Of a DNA stretch of 33,439 nt, positions 33,063-33,439 are shown one piece after another (positions within the stretch are counted from its first letter, which is position 1; each line of letters begins with the position of its first letter). Where the stretch lies: the NCBI GenBank assembly GCA_029555385.1, contig JAKPSH010000175.1:1-33439 (forward strand). Reading direction: 5' to 3'. The notes under the pieces were generated by a model that was not told the DNA's origin, made no database searches, and worked only from the letters and a program-made list of their open reading frames with translations. The DNA is from Pseudomonadota bacterium (GTDB lineage: Bacteria > Bdellovibrionota_C > UBA2361 > SZUA-149). The translations under genes and the position numbers were made by a program.

Positions 33063-33439
33063 CTTCTTGGATCTCCCGGACCGTACGGATTCCAGGTCGG
33101 ATCTCTCAAAAGCGGTACGATAGAAGATGGTGGATTCCTAAATACCCGGAGGCTCGGATACGATTCACAGTTTCCCCAACCCTTGTGCTCACAGGCTTCT
33201 TTCGCGCTCACCCTTCTGCAATCATAAGCAGGTGTTCCGTCTTTATTCGCCACTGCAGAGCAGTTGTTCGGAATCTTTTCCCCTCCGGAAACATTTCCTC
33301 CAGGACACTGAGTATCGAACTTGTACCAGCCGTCCACATCGCAGTTCTGCCCAGGCATACAATAACTGGGAGGCCAGGCAGGTCCATCTTCCGGCTTAAT
33401 CCGTATTGGCGCTTCGCTATTATTTTGCAGCGGCGCAAG
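33059..33439 (-). CDS. Cys-rich protein, N-terminus outside the window
   Basis: The frame is open from the window edge to the TGA at 33059-33061 (126 codons), so the gene starts beyond base 33439. An internal ATG at 33358 is not required as the start, because the codons before it are also open and read PAWPPSYC. Eight Cys are spread through the C-terminal 100 residues (CMPGQNC, CPGG, NNC, YDC, EAC, GNC), suggesting a disulfide-bonded exported protein. The Pro-rich tail ends YGPGDPRR. It is coupled (ATGA) to the membrane protein that follows. The family is not recognised. Confidence 0.7.
   Translation of the reverse strand, partial: LAPLQNNSEAPIRIKPEDGPAWPPSYCMPGQNCDVDGWYKFDTQCPGGNVSGGEKIPNNCSAVANKDGTPAYDCRRVSAKEACEHKGWGNCESYPSLRVFRNPPSSIVPLLRDPTWNPYGPGDPRR

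Noticed and set aside
31133..33439. Second copy of the tRNA-Ala 3' end as attR
   Set aside because: I found no repeat of the T-arm/acceptor sequence to the right of the tRNA in the window, so the island continues past the edge.
1..33439. CRISPR arrays, insertion sequences and rRNA genes
   Set aside because: No regularly spaced repeats, transposase frames with terminal inverted repeats or rRNA-like conserved segments were seen.

Overview
The window looks like chromosomal DNA of a Gram-negative bacterium. The signs are an MsbA/PglK-type ABC exporter, a lipoprotein, a LapA-type inner-membrane domain, WecA/O-antigen-ligase-type polysaccharide enzymes and a SPOR domain. Base composition is near 50% G+C, and GTG/TTG starts are fairly common. 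Genes are densely packed. I cannot assign a phylum from the sequence alone. The ole genes, the LexA/RecA pair and several odd domain fusions suggest a poorly sampled deltaproteobacteria-like or candidate-phylum lineage, but this is only an impression.

Layout. (1) 1-2055: the end of oleC, then oleD (head-to-head olefin synthesis), then a membrane-anchored alpha/beta hydrolase. (2) 2107-4060: recA and lexA on the minus strand. (3) 4364-5538: a small unknown protein and an RRM domain fused to ribosomal protein bS18. (4) 5540-9349: a minus-strand gene run of a LapA-TPR protein, ComF, a DsbA-like lipoprotein and a receiver-DHp protein. (5) 9569-23664: a surface-polysaccharide locus. It holds a coiled-coil methyltransferase, a two-domain GT2-GT4 glycosyltransferase, a Wzt-like ABC ATPase, an O-antigen ligase/polymerase-like protein, a WecA-like initiating transferase, a very large Wzz/tyrosine-kinase/SPOR fusion, an MsbA-like ABC exporter and an SH3-domain secreted protein. 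(6) 23684-25576: a dCMP deaminase, a small unknown protein and a YdfG-like dehydrogenase. (7) 25614-29344: a chaperone operon, cbpA/dnaJ-like then clpB, behind a near-consensus promoter with an inverted repeat in its spacer. (8) 29396-30997: another glycosyltransferase. (9) 31060-33439: tRNA-Ala(GGC) followed by a P4-type tyrosine integrase and two small unknown genes, which is the left edge of an integrated genomic island.

How the genes may work together. The locus at 9.5-23.7 kb has initiation (WecA-like), chain assembly (GT2-GT4), possible end-capping and recognition (methyltransferase plus Wzt C-terminal domain), export (Wzt-like and MsbA-like ATPases), polymerisation or ligation, and chain-length control by a Wzc-type kinase. 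No Wzm permease or outer-membrane Wza channel lies in the window. The most unusual items are the Wzc-type kinase carrying an extra membrane segment and a SPOR domain, which would tie polysaccharide assembly to septal peptidoglycan, and the RRM-bS18 fusion, which would place an RNA-binding domain on the 30S platform.
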